Positions 1-11,563 of a stretch of 64,000 bases of DNA are shown one piece after another. Below the pieces are notes generated by a model. That model made no database searches, was not told where the DNA came from, and was given only the letters and a program-made list of their open reading frames with translations. This DNA comes from Pterois miles. Its lineage: Eukaryota; Chordata; Actinopteri; Perciformes; Scorpaenidae. A program made the position numbers and the translations under genes. The DNA is taken from positions 9,044,501-9,108,500 of the forward strand of contig CAMQGK010000604.1 of the NCBI GenBank assembly GCA_947000775.1. Reading direction: 5' to 3'. Each line of letters begins with the position of its first letter. Positions within the stretch are counted from its first letter, which is position 1.

Positions 1-2640
1 TTTTGCTGGTGTCCAAAAGGAACAAAAGGGGGACTCCAAAGGCCAGTCCTCCCCCTCCTCACCTCGGCCACTCCTCTACTCCCTCAGCATCCCTCTGTCC
101 TTCTCCCTCCTCTCCCCACAGCCCCCTCACTAGCCCTGGCACACTGGTCTTTCTGTGGTATCCAACCAAAAACAACTGGACCATTTTAGGGGTTGCCGTG
201 CAAATCACAGCTTTCTAATCAAAGGGGTATTCAACTGAACAGTCCAAATGGTCTGTGAAACTTTTTCCATGCCAGCAGCTTGTCGTTATGTTTTATGGCA
301 CTGTTAAATAGTTTATAGATGCTCAGAAATTGGTTTGAATCTGAAATAGAGGTCAGTCCTCCAGTGTCTCTGGCTGGAGGTCGTTAGGCAGACGGAGGGT
401 CGAGTGACCTCAGCCTTCTGGAGAGGTCACTTTCTTGCACAGGGAAATCCCACTGTGGCCATTATCCCTCTCCCTAAGCCCTGTGGACTGAGCCCAAACT
501 ATAACTGACAGGAAGGTAACTCAGAGCATCGATCAATGCTAGAGCTCTATTGCCCCCTGTGTTGTTGGAGGACACAAGTGGTCTTTTATTAAACAGACTG
601 AAGGCTGCGTAGTTTTGCTGTATGGTTTGCTCTTCCTACTTTTATCTTATGTAAGGGAGCAGCTGTGAGCTGCAGAGTGTCATCGAGCAACTCTGAGATG
701 AGGTCGAACCGTCTTGAAGATGTAGACACACGTTCACACAGTTTCAGGTCCAAAGACAGCAGAAAAACAGGTTTGCTGATATCACAAGATCTCCAATGCT
801 CTGTACCGATTTAGTAGTAATGGAAGCGATCCACCCACCTCCACATAATGTGTCTGCCAACTCACATTTGTGCCCTCCCACCCACGTCCACACACTTGTG
901 CACACGCGTACACGCACGCAATCACAAAGCAAATGAGAACAGAGTGTCCAGATATAGTAATGATAATCCCATGCTGTGCCCTGATGTGCTAGCTGTGTTG
1001 GCAGTTTTCTGCTACGCTGCTGAGAGCAGCATGCTGTGTGCAGCACTAAGGACCTCACTCAAGAAAACCTATTCTTTTCTTTCATTTCAATATTTTACGA
1101 GTTTTCGCGTCACAGTCACAGGATTTAGAGGATGAATATTGTGCAGCTTAGTAAGCTTCATGGACTATATCTACGAGGCGATTTTCAGTGGAAATTAAAG
1201 GAAGTAAATGTAAAACTTACTTTCAATGTCCATTGAAACTACAAAAAGCAATGCAATTTTATGTGTAAAACATGCAAAAAGAAACAAAACAGGGCAAAAC
1301 ATTTTTCTTTCTGATAACTGTGGCTATTTTTTGCAATAAGAGCTACAAATACTGAATAAGTTCAGATAGAATAATCATTTATGGAGTCTCATGGATGAAT
1401 ATGCATGTAACTGTAGCGTCACTGAGTCAAGGGTTTTTGCTGTATCTTATACCCCTCATCTCTTTTATCATTTCCTTTCTGCCTCTCTTTAGGGACTCTT
1501 GTAGTGTGCAGTGTTAAAAGTCCTTATCCCGGCACTGTGGCAGCATTGACATAGTTACACACAGAGTTGATTCTGCTAATAAACCTACACTGTAATACAG
1601 TATATCATCATTTAGGGAATGCATTCCCCTCATTTATTTTACAAATCCTATTATGATGTTCAAATATGAGGTATTATGATATTCTGTAGCAATAACAAGC
1701 ACACAAACACGATTGCCAGAAGAATAAAGTGGTAAAAAGCTAAAGAGCTTATGGTCTCGTCTCACAGTCCAGTAAGGCCACGTTTGCAAGCAAAGGTCAT
1801 GGATTTAAACATGCTCTGACCTATTTTCCCTGTCAGAAGAGCGACCAGTAGTTTCTCTCTCTGTTTGTTGATCTCTCAGTCACACATACTGCACATCTCA
1901 GGACTCACAAAATCTCAAGGCTCCCAAATTTTTTTTAGACCATGGCAACCGGAGCCACCCACCTCCCACTATAACATCAATCAATCAATCAATCATGAGT
2001 TAATGACCACAGGACCGAGGTCAGTGGTCAAATATGTACACAGATAATTATCTGTTTTTACATTTTTGATATATTACATTGAATCAGTATTAACTTGAAT
2101 AACATAATCTCAGTCATTCAAAAGCCAACAAGTGATGTGCAAATTTACAGATAAATAAATAATAAATAAATAAAGATGACAGCTGAATGTGCTACAATGT
2201 TTAATGTACTTTTTAATTTCTTCAAACATAAATTTATCTTCTATTTAAGGCGTACAGGAGCAACTAAACAAAAAAAGGTAGCAGCCATTTTAATGGGACA
2301 GCCTGGGAGAGATAGCACAACCTGCAGGTCTGACTGCACTGCTTTTCACTAATATGTCCTAATATGATTGTATCCTGAGATTATTTTGGGATGAAATATT
2401 CATATAGACTACACGTGCTTTGCATCACATATATACTTAGCCTTAGACCCCAAGAAAAGTTCTCAAAGTCCCATTTTAGTAGCATCTCTTGAGAGAAAAT
2501 CTAATGAGTGAGGTGTATAGCAGCCCAAACAACATGCAATATAGACTCTTTAGGCTGATACTGACATCACTTTAAAATACATGAACTGTAAATCTGAAAT
2601 ATTTTAAACCCAGTGATACATCAACATTTTATTTCTCCTA
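1..2640. other. unassigned intergenic sequence
   Basis: No supported gene or clear repeat. Short ORFs here have no splice partners or family motifs. A small (AATA)n tract lies at about 2153-2174 and a caat tract at 1978-1993. The pyrimidine-rich start (1-125) is low complexity. Confidence 0.5.
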
Positions 2641-2649
2641 TTTCTCACT

Positions 2650-3275
2650 TAAACCTGCAGGAGGCAGAAAGTTTTAGGCATAATTGGGCAAAAAAATCCT
2701 TAAATAATGGGGGTGGCAGTAGCTCAGTCTGTAGGGAGTTGGCTTGGGAACTGGAGGGTCACCGGTTCAAGTCCCGACATGGACCAAAAACTGAGTGTGA
2801 ACTGGTAGCTGGAGAGGTGCCAGTTTACCTCTTGGGCACTGCCGAGGTGCCCCTGAGCAAGGCACCAAACCCCCAACTGCTCGGGGCGCTTGTCAGGAGC
2901 AGCCCCCTCACTCTGACATCTCTCCATTAATGCATGTATGTGTGTTTCAGGTCTGCATGTACCATGTATGAGTTTAACAGAGTGTAAATTGATTTCCCCA
3001 TTGTGGGACTAATAAAAGTAGATCTTCTTCTTCTTCTTCTTCTTCTTCTTCTTCTTCTGATGATGATATGGTAATTCAAGTGATTTGAGAGAAAACTAGA
3101 CTTCTGCACCTCCTCATGGCTCTGTTTTCAGGATTTAAAGAATCTATCCCATAACAAGAGACTCTGACCAATCACATGTCATTTCAGAGAGAGAGCGTTC
3201 CTATTGGCTGTGCTCCAGCTGGTGGGTGGTACTTTGTGTTACTTGAGCAGATCTCAACATGGCTGCTAAATGTGT
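2650..3275 (+). repeat. older repeat (family R2), copy 1, interrupted by a SINE
   Basis: The outer parts (2650-2708 and 3059-3275) match the copy at 24095-24790: gagaaaactagacttctgca, cctcctcatggctctgtttt, ccaatcacatgtcatttcag and ctccagctggtgggtggtac. The SINE at 2709-3058 sits between them. Non-coding. Confidence 0.75.
2709..3058 (+). mobile_element. tRNA-derived SINE, CTT-tailed copy 1
   Basis: The element has a tRNA-like head with box A (tagctcagtc at 2720) and box B (ggttcaagtcc at 2764-2774). A body follows that is shared with five other copies in the window, then the 3' motif gggactaataaa and a (CTT)n tail. The head supplies an internal RNA polymerase III promoter. The arginine-rich minus-strand ORF here is only the CTT tail read backwards. 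It sits inside an older repeat (2650-3275). Confidence 0.9.
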
Positions 3276-6118
3276 TTAATTTTGTCATGTCATAAGCCAA
3301 CATGACATTACTTACACGTAGATTATGGCTAATTTAAAGAGATGACATTACTGTCACGCTTATGCTACATGCGCAAATGTCAAATCATTGCAGATCTATA
3401 CCGTATTGCTACGAGGTCATGCCAGACCGCACACATCTTGATCTGATACTGTGTAGGCATTGCAGAGACTGTCTCTCCAGTATACTGTCAGTCTGTATGT
3501 GTGTGCTGAGGGGTGGAAGGCTGTTTAGCCCTGTCAGCATACAGGCTCTCGTCCTGCATCCCTCCCAAGGTGACTTCTCTGCTGTTGGCAGGCACAGCCA
3601 TGAAAACAGCTCCCCAGACTCCCTCTCTGCTTCTCCCACACACCCATCATCTTTCAAATACCACTTGGTAATGTGCTTCATACCTTTCCATACATTTTTG
3701 TCTTTCCTTTTATTTTCCTGTCACTTCTTCCTCCTCCTCACCTCGTTTCCATAATTGCAGGTAGAAATTCAAGCAAAGGCAAAAAAAACAAAAAAAAATC
3801 ACGTGTGCATTCATTAAAATTGTCTTCAATGTTTTTGGCCTCGTCTACAGTCAGATTTAGGCCTTGGCTCAGTGCCAACACACAAGCGCCTGACCTTTTC
3901 CTCTTTTCAGTTCTCGTAGTGGAGAACGTCCACCTACGCAGCAGCACACACACCTCCCACGCAACCTCTCACACACACGGAAAGGAAAATTGTACTTTCA
4001 GAGCAACCGTCTGAATTTGCACTGCAGGCTGGAAACACAAAACTATGCCATTCTGCATTAACAGAACTTTTGTGTGGATCTTGCAGACGTGTTAAGTGTG
4101 AGTAAATAGGCCATTGTCCCGGGTCTTCAGTAGGTCATCTATTTTGGTCCAGGTTAATTCTCTACATGGGAGTAGGTGTGCTAATTTCCTTCCTGTTTCT
4201 CTCTCTCCCTTTGTCGGACTCTCTCTCGCTCTGTTAATTGATTAAGAGGATTTAACCGGCTGCTGCAGCGTTAAGCACAGACTGCGACCACCAACACACA
4301 CTTGGGTGCACATAAACAGTCAACCAATCGGACTGACACACTACTTTAAGATCATGACACACACACACATATTTGTTATTGTCACTTGAGGGGACACTGC
4401 ATTGACTTGTCTCTACTCCCGGATGATTTTCCATAATATCAGCCATATTGCTATATGCCTAACCCCAACACATATCCTGAAATTTAGAGTTTTGCATTGT
4501 GGGAATCTGCTTTACTTCCCCTAATGGGGGCTGAGTTCCCATAATGTGGCTGAACAGTGTGTACAGTTATTCATTTGATGCTTCTGTCCAAAGTGATCAG
4601 ATAGTTGATAGTTACAGTAGATTTTCATGTAGAAACCCACTGTAAGCCATAATTTGCATATCATAATGGTATCCTTTCTCTTAATTAGTATTATAAATCA
4701 CCATTTGTCAAAGCCACCGTCTGGCTTTAGGAGACACACTTAAGTCCCTGCAGCTGCTAGCAAACCAACACCAAACCTGCTTCCCGGCTCTCATATTCTT
4801 ACTGATATTTTGAGAAAAATGAACAAAACACATTCAACAACTGAAGCTGCCTGCATCTCTCATCAATCCTGCACATACAGTATGATCACTGACTTTAAAA
4901 GGCAGTTGTACACAAAATTACAGTACCTAAAACAGGTTAGTGATATTGAATTTCTTCTCTGAATACCAAGTCTCTTCTAATATATAAGAATATCTTCCTC
5001 ATACCGAGAATGAATTGTTGCCAGCCTGAAATACGTTGCAGATATGAGACTGTAATCACAGAGTATGATTTTTGACTGGACTGCATAATGGGAACACACA
5101 TTAACACACATCCTCAGGCAACTCCAGCACTACTCAAAAACTCATCTCCCCCACAGACAGAAACACACGTGAGATTAACGCCCTTAAATAACCTTCACAG
5201 CCCAATCCGACCCCAAATCTCGGGTGGGTGACATCCTGAAAGTTGCTCCCCATCCAGAGTGGTCTTACCTTTGTGACAGTCATGCAGAATCAGTGGGTGA
5301 GGAGCAGGCCAGTGTCCCCTTCAAGCAGAGAGCAACGCCGCAGGAGTGGCAGAGTGATGAGGAGGAGAGGAGGGCAGCTCTGCTGAATATGCAGAGAGAG
5401 AAAAGAGGAGGGGACAGACAGGTTAGTGTGTCTGGCTCACTAAATACGAAAGGGCTGATTGCTGCTGCAGTGAAGTAATGGCTGGCAGCCGGCGTGCGGT
5501 TGGTTACTACAACAGGGAAAAGCTCCCCGCTAGGATACACCCCCTCCCTCCTTCCTCCTCCCTCCGCAAACACACACACACACACTGATGATGGACACAA
5601 AAATCTGGCTGCCCTGCTCTCTCACTCTCTGTCGCTCGCAATATGATTAGTGATGGGCTAATACAGCTTATTGATGAGCAGTCAGGCAGAGCTGCAGGAG
5701 GAGGTGGGAGCAGTGCTGCCTGGGACAGGGGAGGAGAGGACTGCAGAAACAGAGACAGGAGGGAAGGAGGGAGGGAGTTGGACGCTGTGTCGCAGTCTGC
5801 TACTTAGTGATGCACGTCATCCGGTGTGTATAGATGTGTGTGTGAGTGTCACAGGTACTGATGGGCGGAGACAAGAATATTTGTGATTTTTGCATCAAGT
5901 TAAATCCAAAATTTCTTTTAAAAAAAACATTATAGAGACGTAGACACAGAAGAATACACATGATAAAAGTTGTAAAGCTGTACTTATGAGGACACTGGCT
6001 GTGTTCAACTCCTTAGCCTTCACCTAGTCCATCAGTCATATCAAATCAGTGCCTCCAATGAATTTGAAATTAAAATCAGTTATTAAAGCTTTTGTTCGCA
6101 CATGAGTTTTGTCTGCGT
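3276..6118. other. unassigned intergenic sequence
   Basis: Contains CA-rich patches (3940-3975, 4355-4370, 5570-5585) and purine-rich low-complexity stretches (5360-5420, 5690-5790) that produce long but biased ORFs. The 84-codon ORF at 5224-5478 is Glu/Arg-rich and shows no domain. Nothing further is supported. Confidence 0.5.
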
Positions 6119-6484
6119 TAGGACTGCAACTAACGATTGTTTTCACTGTCGATTAATCTGTCGATTATTTTCTAAATTAATCCAATAGTTGTTTGGTCTA
6201 TAAAATGTCAGAAAATGGTGAAAAATGTTGATCAGTGTTTCCCAAAGCCCAAGATGACGTCTTCAGATGTCTTGTTTTGTCCACAACTCAGAGATATTCA
6301 CTTTACTATCATAGAGGAGTAAAAAAAAAAAAAAAAAACAGAAAATATTCACATTTAAAAAGCTGGAATCAGAGAATTTGGACTATTTTACTTAAATAAT
6401 TACTCAAACTGTTTAAATGATTATCAAAATAGTTGTTGATTAATTCAGTACTTGACAACTAAGTGATTAACCATTGCAGCTCTT
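6119..6484. mobile_element. hAT-like non-autonomous element (actgcaac...ttgcagct)
   Basis: The left end aggactgcaactaacgatt and right end aaccattgcagctct form short inverted repeats. The body includes tctgtcgattattttctaa, tgtcagaaaatggtg and a poly-A tract (6321-6338). This matches a very common teleost element. No 8-bp duplication was seen. Confidence 0.65.
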
Positions 6485-8770
6485 GTTTGAGTGGAACATA
6501 ATTAATTGCAGTGAGCATCAGTTTGTCTTGATTTTGCATAGATTTGTCACTATAATAAGATATTGTTATTAATGCCATGATATCGATTTCAGCCCCAGAC
6601 ACACCCGTAAACTTAAACTTAAAAACTTAGCACTTCATTAGAATCGTCACATACATACAGGTACATACATGAAATCTGAGCATTTTTTAGGAGCAAACTG
6701 TAATTGTGAAATCACAGTGTCACTTATTAGTTTCTCGTCTTCAAATTTAAAATGTCGTCGTAAAGACTTGAATCCAAATGGATTTATTAATCATACAGAG
6801 GGAAAGGACACAAGTACAGAAGCACAAAGGCACCCACCCACACTCAGGGAGTAACACATCTTTGTCATACTAATTGTGTAAATAGGGGGATGTTAGAGAC
6901 AGGCCAAGATTCCAGCTCAGTTACCATGGTTTAACTTCCCATAGCTGTGTGAGACTCTAGTGGCTGCAGCCCACAGTACTGGCTTTGTTTTGTGCATCCA
7001 CATGCACCTACTACATGTACTTCTGTGTGTGTGTACTGTAAGTGTCTGCACATGCTGGAGTAAAGGTCACAAAGACAGACAAAGGGATCCATACTGAATG
7101 ACATGATAGAAACTATCCACTGCAGGCATTATGGTTTTATGTCATACTGTGGTGACTATGCTCCTCAATCTCAGTCTTTCAGAGCTTCATCTGAGGCCCC
7201 ACTCGCTGCATTTCCTGTCTAGAACAATAGCATTTCCTCTGTCTGTGTGCATGGGTGGGGGTCTTGCAAATCTGCATGAGAAAATATCTGGATTACAATA
7301 CTGTCACCACAGTTATGCTGTGATAATACTTAGTTGTGCACACAGAGCATGTATTACATGAGAGCTTTAATAGTAACATGGCAGGCTGTGCTTGTTCATA
7401 AGAGACACATACTGTGGAAGATTTATGGGTTTGTGTTATAAAAAATGCATTGTCAATCCCAGACTCACTTATTTCTTAAAAACAATTTCATTACAACATT
7501 ACAAGTAGTGAGTAAGTTAGTCATTTCTATATCTGAGTGTGAAACTTACATGTTGTGCCATAGCAGTGACCCACTGAAGTTTAATTCATCAGGGTGTTCC
7601 AGGTCCGTAAATGTTTCCCATTTACGTCATAACAGGTGTGGGAGGAACAGACATCATCCAGTGGGTGGAGGTGGCAAATGCAACGACCTGCAGACCAGGA
7701 AGAAACTTCATGTCTCACATGTTTTCACCAGACATCTTACATGATCCTCCAAAGAAAACGGAGGTGAGACGAGAAAACTTTTTTTTTTCAATATTCATAG
7801 AGAAAGTCAACATGTATGTGTTGTATGTCAACAGCGTTTCTTTTTATAAATGGATAATAAACAGCAGTGGTCTCTGTCTGGCTTGGCTGTATGCTTTAAA
7901 TCCATGATTCCCTTCTAATCCAGTGAATTATGGTGAGTCTGTTTTGCATTAGGAATTTCATTTCCTTGTTTACTATTATGACTGTCTGGCAGTTGTAACC
8001 TGAGGGAATCCACCATATTTAACAGTTTGCTGCCATCATGTGGTCAAGTCATATTATTACCTCAAAGTACTTTGACTCGTACTGACAGCCACTTTCTGAA
8101 GCCAGCCTGCCACCTCAGCACTTCATATTTATTTATTCAACCTTGTTCAGTCCTGGCAACTGGTGCTCCTTTTAAATGCAACTTCTATGGGTGTATCGTG
8201 TTTTCATGCAAATGTCTTTTAATTTGCTTCAGTGTGTCCTGTCTAGATGTAATATGTTGTTTTAATGTGCCCTTTTAATAGCAGTTTTTGCACATGCGAA
8301 CCAAAGACAAATGAATGCCTTAGTTTTTTCTATTCAGTTCTATACTATTTCTCACATGGTGAAAATACCTTGTGAGAAAATTTAAACTTCAACTTGACAC
8401 AGACAAACAGAAAGCCCCCACAGAGGTCAACTCCAAATAGGTAGCCACCAACACGTAGCACTGCAGCTGAATTAAGATAAAGTTTCCTCACATTATGGGA
8501 GAAATGCTGCACACAGTACCAAAGTATATATCACTGTACTGCACTAACAGAACAGTAGACATTTTGACTTGTCATAACAGGAAAAACATAGATGAAATTT
8601 ATAATGTTTTAACAATGAGTCAGTTCTATCAAGTGTACCAATACGTTATCCCAATGACACAGGCACACTACCAGGACCTCCATTACAACACGACGAATGC
8701 AGACATCATCAATTTTATTTTTTAAACCTGTGCTTTTCCCATGATGACATGTCAAAATGTCTACTGGTCT
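6485..8770. other. mostly unassigned sequence around the orphan exon candidate
   Basis: Apart from 7636-7763 nothing exon-like was found. The immediate downstream sequence has an A/T run (7779-7787) and stop codons in the exon frame only after the donor site. Confidence 0.4.
7636..7763 (+). CDS. orphan exon candidate, unknown product
   Basis: This segment is bounded by an acceptor (cataacag before 7636) and a consensus donor (GAG|gtgaga, from 7764). It is open as 42 codons plus two leading bases: it enters in phase 1 and leaves in phase 0. The translation includes DIIQWVEVANATTCRP and then FMSHMFSP, with a single cysteine. I do not recognise the product. The spacing W-(8)-C-x-P and the pair of intron phases resemble the third coding exon of VEGF-family genes, but the conserved PSCV and CGGCC part is absent and the segment is 69 bases shorter. 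No partner exon was found in the window. It may be a real exon of an unidentified gene, a decayed exon, or chance. Confidence 0.25.
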
Positions 8771-9022
8771 GGTGCCTTCAAAGGGGACGTGAACTGGTGT
8801 TTAGGAGATGGGAAGTGAAGTGGTTAAGTCATGAAGACCACTGCTGCTAAGCAATGGCAATATTTACTTTGCTGCCCGAGTCTTAGAGCTACAGAGGCTA
8901 ACAATTTAACAAGCTAGAGCAAGAGGGTAATATAATGAAGGAAATGTAAAGGCATAATGACAAAAGAGAAAGATGATGTTGTTGGGAGTATCGACATTTT
9001 CCTCAGACATATTATAAACTTA

Positions 9023-9537
9023 CTTATTTTTCGCACTATAAGGCGTACCGGATTATAAGGCACACTGTCAATGAACGTGTCTATTTTCATTCATAAGGCG
9101 CTCTTGCCTCGTGATAGTGGAGTAACTCGCCCGGCGTTGCCTCCCTGTCTTGGTGAATGTGTGTTTGCCTTCTATCATCCAACGCTCCCACACAGCTCGC
9201 AGTTTAACTTTGAACGACCTGTGGACACCAATATCTAGTGGTTGGAGTTCTTTAGTTATTCCACCCAGAATGACGGCAAACTCCGTTTTCTTCACTTTCG
9301 TTTTGACAGTGCCGTAATGCTCTGACAATCCATCCAGTGGTGTGGCTTCGTAGCTTACCAAAGTTGTAATAAAACATTTTCACAGATTTTTGAGCGCCCT
9401 GTACCACATAAAATTGGTTCGACGTCAGTAAGCACAACCAGAATTGATATATAAGGCGCGCCGGATTATAAAGCGCACTGTCGATTTTTGAGAAAATTAA
9501 AGGATTTTAAGTGCGCCTTATAGTGTGAAAAATACGG
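9023..9537 (-). mobile_element. pogo/Tigger-like non-autonomous DNA transposon
   Basis: Terminal inverted repeats (left cttatttttcgcactataag, right its near reverse complement ending aaaaatacgg) are flanked by the dinucleotide TA at 9021-9022 and 9538-9539. The subterminal block with ccggattataa is repeated in direct orientation near the right end. The inside carries a remnant of a pogo-family transposase on the minus strand. The size is far below an autonomous element. Confidence 0.82.
9068..9361 (-). pseudogene. pogo-like transposase fragment (DDE domain C-terminal part)
   Basis: This minus-strand reading frame of 97 codons contains LQPLDIGV (residues 39-46), SFKVKLRAVWERWM and FTKTGRQRRASY, the pattern seen after the DDE core of pogo/Tigger (JRK-like) transposases. 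The Asp in QPLD is probably the third catalytic acidic residue of the family. The DNA-binding N-terminus, most of the catalytic domain and the acidic C-terminus are missing, so it cannot encode an active enzyme. It lies wholly inside the 9023-9537 element. Confidence 0.75.
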
Positions 9538-10030
9538 TATACACCAAAAAATGAACTTCTATGGGCTCCACCATTTTGGTGCCTTCAAATGAGGTCGGGT
9601 TTACTGTGTTTATGAGTTTGGCCCATATGAACATCCTCCCTTATGTCATATTCACGAACTTGTAGGTGTAAAGTTTCTGAAAGCTTTGAGTCCACGACTT
9701 GTGACATGTTTGTTGACGTTGTGAGAAAATGGTGGAGCCCGTGGAAGTTCATTTCTCTGCTGATATTCCCAATGACCTCATCTTTCCCTTCTGACAGTAT
9801 GCCTTTGCATTTCCTTCATTATGTTACCCATTTGCTAGCTTGATAAATTGTTAGCCTCTGTAGCTTCTAGACTCATTAACATTATTGTTGCCATTGCTTA
9901 GCGGTGTTCTTCATGACACATGAACGCAACGCTTGTCGTGAACACGGTAAACACGACCCCTTTGAATGCATCAAATTTCCTCTCTACAGTATCATGCAAT
10001 GGGATTTCATACATTAGGTAACACATAAAC

Positions 10031-10368
10031 GGGGCGGCAGTAGCTCAGTCTGTAGGGAGTTGGCTTGGGAACCGGAGGGTCACCGGTTCAAGTCCCGACA
10101 TGGACCAAAAACTGAGTGTGAACTGGTAGCTGGAGAGGTGCCAGTTTACCTCTTGGGCACTGCCGAGGTGCCCCTGAGCAAGGCACCAAACCCCCAACTG
10201 CTCGGGGCGCTTGTCAGGAGCAGCCCCCTCACTCTGACATCTCTCCATTACTGCATGTATGTGTGTTTCAGGTCTGCATGTACCATGTATGAGTTTAACA
10301 GAGTGTAAATTGAATTTCCCCTTTGTGGGACTAATAAAGGTAGATCTTCTTCTTCTTCTTCTTCTTCT
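10031..10368 (+). mobile_element. tRNA-derived SINE, CTT-tailed copy 2
   Basis: This copy is nearly identical to the one at 2709: box A at 10041, box B at 10085-10095, 3' motif gggactaataaagg and a (CTT)n tail. Similar aacacat strings flank both sides and may be a target duplication, though this is not clear-cut. Its high similarity to the 2709 and 35004 copies suggests fairly recent spread. Confidence 0.9.
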
Positions 10369-10779
10369 AAACACATTATTGTTGATTCCCCAATAAACCT
10401 GGAATAACTGTGATTGCACTGCATTTAGCTTCTTAATAAATGCTCATTCAGAGCATATCTACAGTAAATTGCTGCTGCTGCAGGGCTCTCAGCCTGTCAA
10501 CGTCTTGCCAGGCATCTAGCAGCTAACGGTGCTAACAGTACGAACAGTCCAAACAACAGCAGCACAGTACTGTTATATCTCTATGGCTGACAGACCTAAC
10601 AGTGTTTACCTGGGGGAAACCAGAGGGTGGACAACGAGCGAGTTTCATATCTATGGTTTATATCCTGACAGGACACTCACACTGACAGCTGCTGACAACA
10701 TGGATCCCTAGTGGTTCTTTTAAAACCGTCTCTCAGAAAACGCGCTCCACTCATGCGCAGTACATCAGGGACGTCGGGA

Positions 10780-11050
10780 CGGGTGTAATGACAAAGGAAA
10801 CGATTAGACAGTTGGGAATTTCAACATTTTCCTCAGACATATTTTATAATTACTAAAAATTACAATATACAACTAAACACTACATATATAATGAAAAATG
10901 AACTTCCATGACCTCGGCCATTTCTGATAATGTCAACAAACACGTCACAACTGCTAAAATCAGAGCTTTCAGAAACTTTCCACTTACAAGGTTATGAATA
11001 ATAAAGAATACACCATATGAAGGTGCCAATTTTAACAGGAGGGAAGCACT
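10780..11050. repeat. partial copy of the 8.77-9.97 kb foldback family
   Basis: The stretch with acattttcctcagacatatt and aaaaatgaacttccatg matches the left arm around 8995-9022 and 9546-9575. The block caaacacgtcacaactgc...ctttcagaaactttcc matches the reverse complement of about 9645-9725. This copy has no pogo insert and shows the uninterrupted order of the element. Confidence 0.65.
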
Positions 11051-11094
11051 AGATGATGGCGAAAGTGACAACATAACACTTGCAGGGACCATGG

Positions 11095-11246
11095 TTCAGG
11101 GAAAGGCATGACCCTCCCTATTCTGCCTCTGATTGACTTAACCTCATTGGTTAGGTTTAGCCATGTTGAGTGAGGTTGGTTAGGAATAGAGTATGATTAT
11201 TAAACCAATCAGAGGCAGATTAGGGCGGGTAATGCCTTTCCTGAAG
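11095..11246. mobile_element. hairpin MITE of about 150 bp
   Basis: The left arm (11095-11140, aggcatgaccctccctattc and tgcctctgattgacttaa) is the near-perfect reverse complement of the right arm (11200-11246). A short loop contains ggttaggtttagccatg. No coding capacity is seen, and the class is not identified. Confidence 0.7.
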
Positions 11247-11505
11247 TAGGAGTTCTAATATTGCAGTCAGGATGGTTATGAATTTATTCACTGCTTATGA
11301 GCCATGGTATGAGCACAGTGCAGAGCAGAGGCCATTAGCTAGCCAGTGCCTGTGTGGCACACACAGGGACGGGCCGGCTAACGTTCATCAGGGCACAAAG
11401 AAACTCAGGTTACAACACAGAGGGAGAACAGCTCCATTCTCTGCTCAAGTAGGCAGCCAGTACTTCACTGATGTTATATCTTTACATAGCAAATGGTTGT
11501 TTACT

Positions 11506-11563
11506 ATAAGATAAGATAAGATAAGATAAGATGAACCTTTATTAATCCCCAGAGGGAATTTCA
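11506..11563 (-). mobile_element. truncated retroelement 3' tail with (ATAAG)n
   Basis: Read on the minus strand, this is gaattccctctggggattaataaagg-type 3' sequence followed by a (TCTTA)n tail. It matches the 3' end motif of the SINEs in this window and the longer fragment at 51051. Only the end is kept, as expected of a 5'-truncated retroelement copy. Confidence 0.7.

Larger units (their letters stand above)
8771..9971. mobile_element. large foldback element, interrupted by a pogo-derived insert
   Basis: The left side (8771-9022 plus 9540-9575) is the reverse complement of the right side (about 9728-9971). Examples: tcatgaagaccactgctgct pairs with the strand opposite 9885-9915, and agctacagaggctaacaatt with that opposite 9850-9870. 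The arms are some 250-290 bp with scattered mismatches. No coding capacity is seen. A pogo-derived element with TA duplication (9023-9537) splits the left arm. A related, partial copy lies at about 10780-11050. Confidence 0.75.

Noticed and set aside
2720..2780. tRNA gene-like boxes at the SINE heads
   Set aside because: The A and B boxes are real promoter relics, but the sequences do not fold into a standard cloverleaf with acceptor stem and are each followed by the shared SINE body.
3059..3109. Arginine-rich minus-strand ORF near 2927-3109 (also 10045-10419)
   Set aside because: It is the (CTT)n tail of a SINE read on the opposite strand.
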